From Diphasiastrum complanatum (lineage: Eukaryota > Streptophyta > Lycopodiopsida > Lycopodiales > Lycopodiaceae): a stretch of 64,000 nucleotides of DNA. This document shows positions 59,823-64,000 of the stretch, piece by piece (position 1 is the stretch's first letter; the number at the start of each line of letters is the position of its first letter). Below the pieces are notes generated by a model. It was not told where the DNA came from. It saw only the letters and a list, made by a program, of their open reading frames with translations, and did not search any database. Made by a program: the position numbers and the translations under genes. Location of the stretch: the NCBI GenBank assembly GCA_029204225.1, contig CM055098.1:19253303-19317302 (forward strand), given 5' to 3'.

Positions 59823-60703
59823 CGAAATGATTTGCTCGAGTTAGTAGAATGTTTTGAGGCCCAAGCCCATTCAATCGATTTATTCAAAAATATGAGTACT
59901 GTAATCTTGACAACATAAATGTCTGCTGTCAATCATGCAAATTAGGTCCTCTACAATATTGCCTTAGCCACTCGTGCAGATTGCATATTGTGTTTAGAAT
60001 GTCTATTTGAAAGAATAGAAAAACTGACCTCCATTAAGTGTGATTTAGAATCCTGCGAATTATGATTGACGAATCATAAGATTCTACATATTTATGATTG
60101 ACGGATCATGAATAGATACTTAATTGTTATCAAAAGATTATAAGGAAATATGACGATTCTTATGTATATTGAGTAATTTACGATATTCTAAATGAGTGAG
60201 AATTTAGATCAATAATTTGGAAAATTTAAATTTCTTTACTCCAATGGTTAATTGAGTATGTGTCTCACAGGCATTCTCATAAGGTAATTTGTTTTTGCTT
60301 ATTGAGAATTTGCTTACCTTAGTGGATGGTATTCTGCTACAGATTGTAGTCTCTATATGCTTGAGTGATACTAGAATGGGGAATTTAACTCATAAGAGTA
60401 ATTGTAGTGCTCTGGATTGAGTTATGATTGTTTGAGACTTGATTTTGGTTGATTGAATTATTGTGCCTTGGAATATTTGCATATTCTAAGAATATATGTA
60501 CCAAGAAGCACTATAATCTACAAGGAATTGTGGATAGGTTTTAGACTATGATCAAAAGGGAATTGTTCTATCTCTAAATACTTATTTGATATATGAAGTT
60601 TAGACTAAGGGTAATGATTTTCTGGGTAAGTGTGAAAGCTAAAGGATTGGTTTATGAACTTCTTGCCCATTTTGAGGACAAAACCTGTTTAAGGGAGGAA
60701 GAA
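59823..60703. other. Downstream of the host gene; right part is the 3' end of a gypsy-type element
   Basis: The first 100-200 bp should hold the polyadenylation region of the host gene; no signal stands out. Between 60064 and 60115 a short phrase TTATGATTGACG.ATCAT is duplicated. At 60667-60703 the sequence TTTTGAGGACAAAACCTGTT and a purine tract AAGGGAGGAAGAA are a typical pol end and polypurine tract before the LTR at 60704. Confidence 0.45.
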
Positions 60704-61060
60704 TGTTACGTCCACGTCCTGTACATAGGATTCGGCATAATCCTAGACTTGGATATATTCTAGTGTACGAGTTTATTAGTTATGCCTCGTCATTCCAAAC
60801 TAGGCTATTAATGCAATTAATAACCTTGTGAGGACCCAGATGCTCTGATTAGGACTTATGGAGCATGGTGATTGACTGCTTATAGTGCATGTAAAGGAGA
60901 TCAAAAGCAATTGGTTGAGATTTGGCATCCTATATTCGTAGGCTCATGGAGTCTATATAACATGTAAGAACTCACCCATCTCCACAACTTGGTTTCAGTT
61001 TCTGAGTGTCAGAATCCTCTCCTTTCTTGCATTCAGCACCATGGCTCGGGGGAGAAGCTA
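60704..61060 (+). repeat. Family C LTR, plus orientation (right limit uncertain)
   Basis: It starts TGTTACGTCCACGTCCTGTA right after a purine tract and shares ordered blocks with the reverse complement of 25002-25491 (ATAGGATTC, GACTTGGATA, TTATGCCTCGT and ACCTTGTGAGGACCCA). The right end is not matched clearly. Confidence 0.55.
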
Positions 61061-61628
61061 ATTGGGGTACTCTTGGCTTCCAGTGTGTTGGGTGGTTTTA
61101 GCTCCACAGTAGTCCTTTTGGCACATGCAACAAGATCTAGAGGATCTTCACTTGGCGATCCTTACACCCCCAATCCCTCTAGCGTGAGCATCCCTATGGA
61201 CGGCGCGGTGCACAGGGGTCCTCAAGGAATTTTTTTTTATTTTTGTTTGGTTTTCAAAAAAAATTTCAGACAATTCTTCAATTTCTTTTAGTTTGGCTTC
61301 CAAAAAGACCGAAAAGCAAGCCCTTATGGGCTGTTTTTCTTTTCTGTCAGAAAACAGAGATTTTTGACAGTTATTTGGTGCTATTTCCATCTTACAGGTT
61401 TTATAACATGGTTTACAAAAAATTTCAGCTTTAAAGGCTACCAGAAAACGAGAAAAACTGTAAAAAACAAGCCCCTTAGCATGCATACAAGGCCCAAAAC
61501 CTATCCAAATGACGTTGGATCTCAACGGAACAAAAAGCAAAGGTGTTCATATCAATTACACCATGAATACTAAGCTGTCAACCAAAATTCAAGTCAAAAT
61601 GATTGCACCTTATTCACAATGATTGGTG
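61061..61628. other. Unassigned sequence left of a primer binding site
   Basis: Probably the 5' internal region of the minus-strand element whose LTR starts at 61641. No gag motif was found. Confidence 0.3.
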
Positions 61629-62160
61629 GCTCTGATACCAACTATTAGAATTCTCATCCTTGAAACCGACCATTGTTAAGACAATTAGGTGACGAACACT
61701 TCGTTACCACCCAACCATAGAGGTACTGCCACCTCTCCCCATGCATTGGAGCCATAGACCACCTCAAGCAAGTTCGAATCTCTGATAAGCCACGACGTCC
61801 CATACCACCGTACCTTACCTTCGACCCTCACCTACCTACATCCTAAGGCCTAGATTATTGTCCCGACCTAACCACTAGTGGAAGAGCTCTTCATTCTCCA
61901 GGAGACAATGAATAACAAGCTCTTGGAGATCCACCTCCATATACATATGTCAGGTCTTCTCTGACCAAAGGGGTCACGCCTAACCGATGACACGCGTCAC
62001 ACTGATGTGGGTCTATAACAAAGTGACACCTCGCACCAATAGAATATTGACACGTGGCACCAAATTGACCCATAGCTCTAGACCAGCGTTTTGTCCCATA
62101 GAATGAGACCATCACCTCAGGTGTTCCGTTACATGCCCTTATGGGTACATAATACCTAGT
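61629..62160 (-). mobile_element. LTR with adjoining primer site, partial element
   Basis: GCTCTGATACCA (61629-61640), complement of TGGTATCAGAGC, is followed by ACTATTAGAATTCTC, a typical LTR end in this orientation. The far end of the LTR is uncertain and no second LTR is seen. Confidence 0.45.
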
Positions 62161-62604
62161 CCTAAAGATCCTATCGACAAGAAAATCCTCTATGCTATGA
62201 TCACAAAAAACTAAGACATATATCTAATACATCAATATTTAAAGTTTGAATAGAAAAAAAATTATCTGCATGAATAACATCTTTTGAAAAACAAGGACAA
62301 ACACGGTACTTGGAACTTTTTACAAATTGACTAACTTTCTGAGTAGACAAAAGGTAAATCAAACATGATTACGTTGCCTTTAAGTTCAACTGATGACCCA
62401 TTATGTAAGAACTACAGACTATGGATTACATGATCCTTCTTTAACAACTCATTCTTAGAATAAAACCATCATCTTCTCAAAGTTGTTTCAACTTTATCAA
62501 GATTCATAATATGGAAAGTCAAGCTATTTGCATAACTTTGAATCCTCAATTCCAAGTGAGGAACAATCTGGTTCCAGATTTGTTGATCCTTGCCTGTGCC
62601 ATTT

Positions 62605-63060
62605 TCACCACATATTTGTGATCATTTGGAGCTTCCGCATAGATTTAGTGCTACTACAAGTATGAGTTGAACCATCAACTAAAATGACATTCACAACTTG
62701 GTCCCCTATGAATCCATTCATGGAAATGAGATCGTGAGTACCAGAAAACAGCTGTAGTAAAGCAACAATTATTGCAAACATCATTTGTGACGGATAAATC
62801 AAGACATAATAGAGCTACATGGGGCCTTGACAGATTGGACCAGGCCTCTTGAATTCTTTCGCTTTTGGGGAAATCCTTGGACAGGTGCCTCTTCCCCATG
62901 CAAGAGAAACAAAGATAGTTACTCTTGGCCTTGTCGAAATCAGGTCTATCCAAGTTTGGCCGCTTCTTCCTTGACTGGGGGTATCCGCATTGCAAGTTTT
63001 TTTTCTTGCCTTTCTTTTGGCAGGTGCCCAAAAATTTCTTGTTCTTATTATCAGGCTCAC
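62605..63060 (-). pseudogene. Ty3/gypsy gag-protease fragment
   Basis: The minus strand reads a Lys-rich stretch, then YLCFSCMGKRHLSKDFPKSE, a zinc knuckle whose last cysteine is replaced by Phe, then DLISMNGFIGDQVVNVILVD and GSTHT, a protease start. A frame change lies between the two parts. It is related to the gag of Gypsy-4 but more decayed. Confidence 0.6.
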
Positions 63061-63279
63061 TAGCTTGCTTTTCCTACAACATGAGCAATCTCAAATTTCT
63101 TGGCAAAACACATGGCATTCTTTAGGGACCAAGGCTGATTCTTGTGGACTTCCAACTAGTATTATTTGAGCAATCTCGATATATGGTGCAACTTGATAAG
63201 AGTCCGGTCCATGCAACTAGTGAAGTGAGACACGTCCCATGTCATTGCTGTGTTAGGCTTGTCTTTAAGATGTTGCCAC

Positions 63280-63545
63280 CATGTACACCTAAAGTTCGTA
63301 TACATTATCATGATGACCCCAAAACCACCTTCTGCATAACTTTTGTGTTTTACCTTTTGGTATCACTAATGGTTCCCCTACCTTACAAAACATCACAAAT
63401 GATGCCTTTAAACCTTTTCTTGGGGTTTGTGTGCTTGTTTATTCTAATGATATCTTGGTTTTTTAGTTCTGATTTGATTTCTCATACTACATACTTAGAC
63501 GTTGTTTTCTGGCTTTTAGTGACATACCAATTTTTCGCCAAATGA
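63280..63545 (+). pseudogene. Ty3/gypsy reverse transcriptase fragment
   Basis: Plus-strand broken frames give a segment like FGITNGSPTLQNITNDAFKP and LGVCVLVYSNDILVF, i.e. the RT palm with YSND in place of YLDD or YFDD, then VTYQFFAK. Its direction is opposite to the gag fragment to its left, so the two are not one element in original order. Confidence 0.55.
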
Positions 63546-64000
63546 TTGAATGCCTTTAAACCACCATTGGATCGTAAGGTAAGAAAGTATGATGCTATCA
63601 AACATACCCAAATCTAATTTGAGGCACGAGCCTTCCATCTGAAGATTATTATAGAAACCATAGAAAAAATAAATAACTAACAACCATGAAGATCCCAAGG
63701 TATTGAAAAGGACCATGCTTATAGTATAAAGTCCGCCATGGACTCTAAAGAGGTAGCCCAAGGAAACTAGACTTGTACCATAAACTATGACCGAAATATT
63801 TGAACTAACCAAGCCGCCTTCGTACATAGAACCATCATGAAAGAAAAGCCCTCAATCTAACAAGAGTACCAAGGATCAATATTCAGAGTCAATATGATAG
63901 ACCAAACTTTGACCTTCAAGATGTTTTGATAAAAGACTGCGATTGATAAGCTTAAAAGTGAAATGAGCTCATTTTCAAGCATGGAATGTATAGATTCACA
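63546..64000. other. Window end, unassigned
   Basis: An open minus-strand frame at 63516-63827 has no recognised motif; it lies opposite what may be further decayed pol sequence. Confidence 0.25.

Noticed and set aside
61148-61540. 130-codon minus-strand frame
   Set aside because: Composition is that of AT-rich non-coding DNA, with no start context or recognised domain.
1-64000. CRISPR arrays, bacterial operons, tRNA or rRNA genes
   Set aside because: No regularly spaced identical repeats, ribosome binding sites or cloverleaf genes were found; introns and retrotransposons show nuclear plant DNA.

Overview
The window looks like nuclear DNA of a land plant with a large, retrotransposon-rich genome. 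The evidence is AT-rich intronic DNA, GT-AG exons, several families of Ty3/gypsy elements with a chromodomain-like C-terminal motif, Ty1/copia remnants, and plant-type primer binding sites (TGGTATCAGAGC, initiator Met tRNA). A fern or another plant with swimming sperm is my best guess, because the only host gene resembles centrin-binding SFI1 proteins; the species cannot be fixed from the sequence.

One host gene runs on the + strand through almost the whole window, from an internal exon at 1357 to a stop codon at 59822. At least 20 exons can be read, and their splice phases agree at every junction except one gap. The first exons (1357-1663, 11793-11857, 12173-12229, 13149-13244) are conserved-looking but unassigned. 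The exons from 32802 onward carry a long series of tryptophan-containing helical repeats of SFI1 type. Introns of about 10 kb, 19.6 kb and 16.3 kb are packed with retroelements.

Elements by position: a Ty1/copia remnant (1-900, -); a solo LTR (3164-3612, -); remnants of gypsy gag, leader and LTR (5405-7085); an integrase-less copia (7681-10290, -); an LTR fragment (10291-10584, -). Next come Gypsy-1, complete with target-site duplication (13584-19615, +); Gypsy-3, a 5' half (20679-23412, +); an LTR of a third family (25002-25491, -); and Gypsy-2 (25624-31548, +, 5' LTR truncated). Further right are Gypsy-6, a degraded element (about 42900-44281 and 50594-50692, -); Gypsy-4, young and nearly intact, inserted in it (44282-50593, -); Gypsy-5 (50827-57544, -), carrying a solo LTR of the Gypsy-4 family in its gag (55528-55885, +). 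Beyond the gene's end are another third-family LTR (60704 on), a further LTR (61641 on, -) and gypsy gag and RT scraps (62605-63545).

Two LTR families dominate. Family A (Gypsy-1, -2, -5 and several solo LTRs) has unusual AGTTA...TAACT termini. Family B (Gypsy-3, -4 and the solo LTR) has TG...CA termini, a 16-bp palindrome at one end and an antisense 71-codon frame open in all four copies. I saw no tRNA, rRNA or CRISPR and no second host gene. Nothing here is convincingly a new biological system; the most interesting items are the giant SFI1-like gene, the non-canonical LTR ends, the tandem repeats in family A leaders and the antisense LTR frame.
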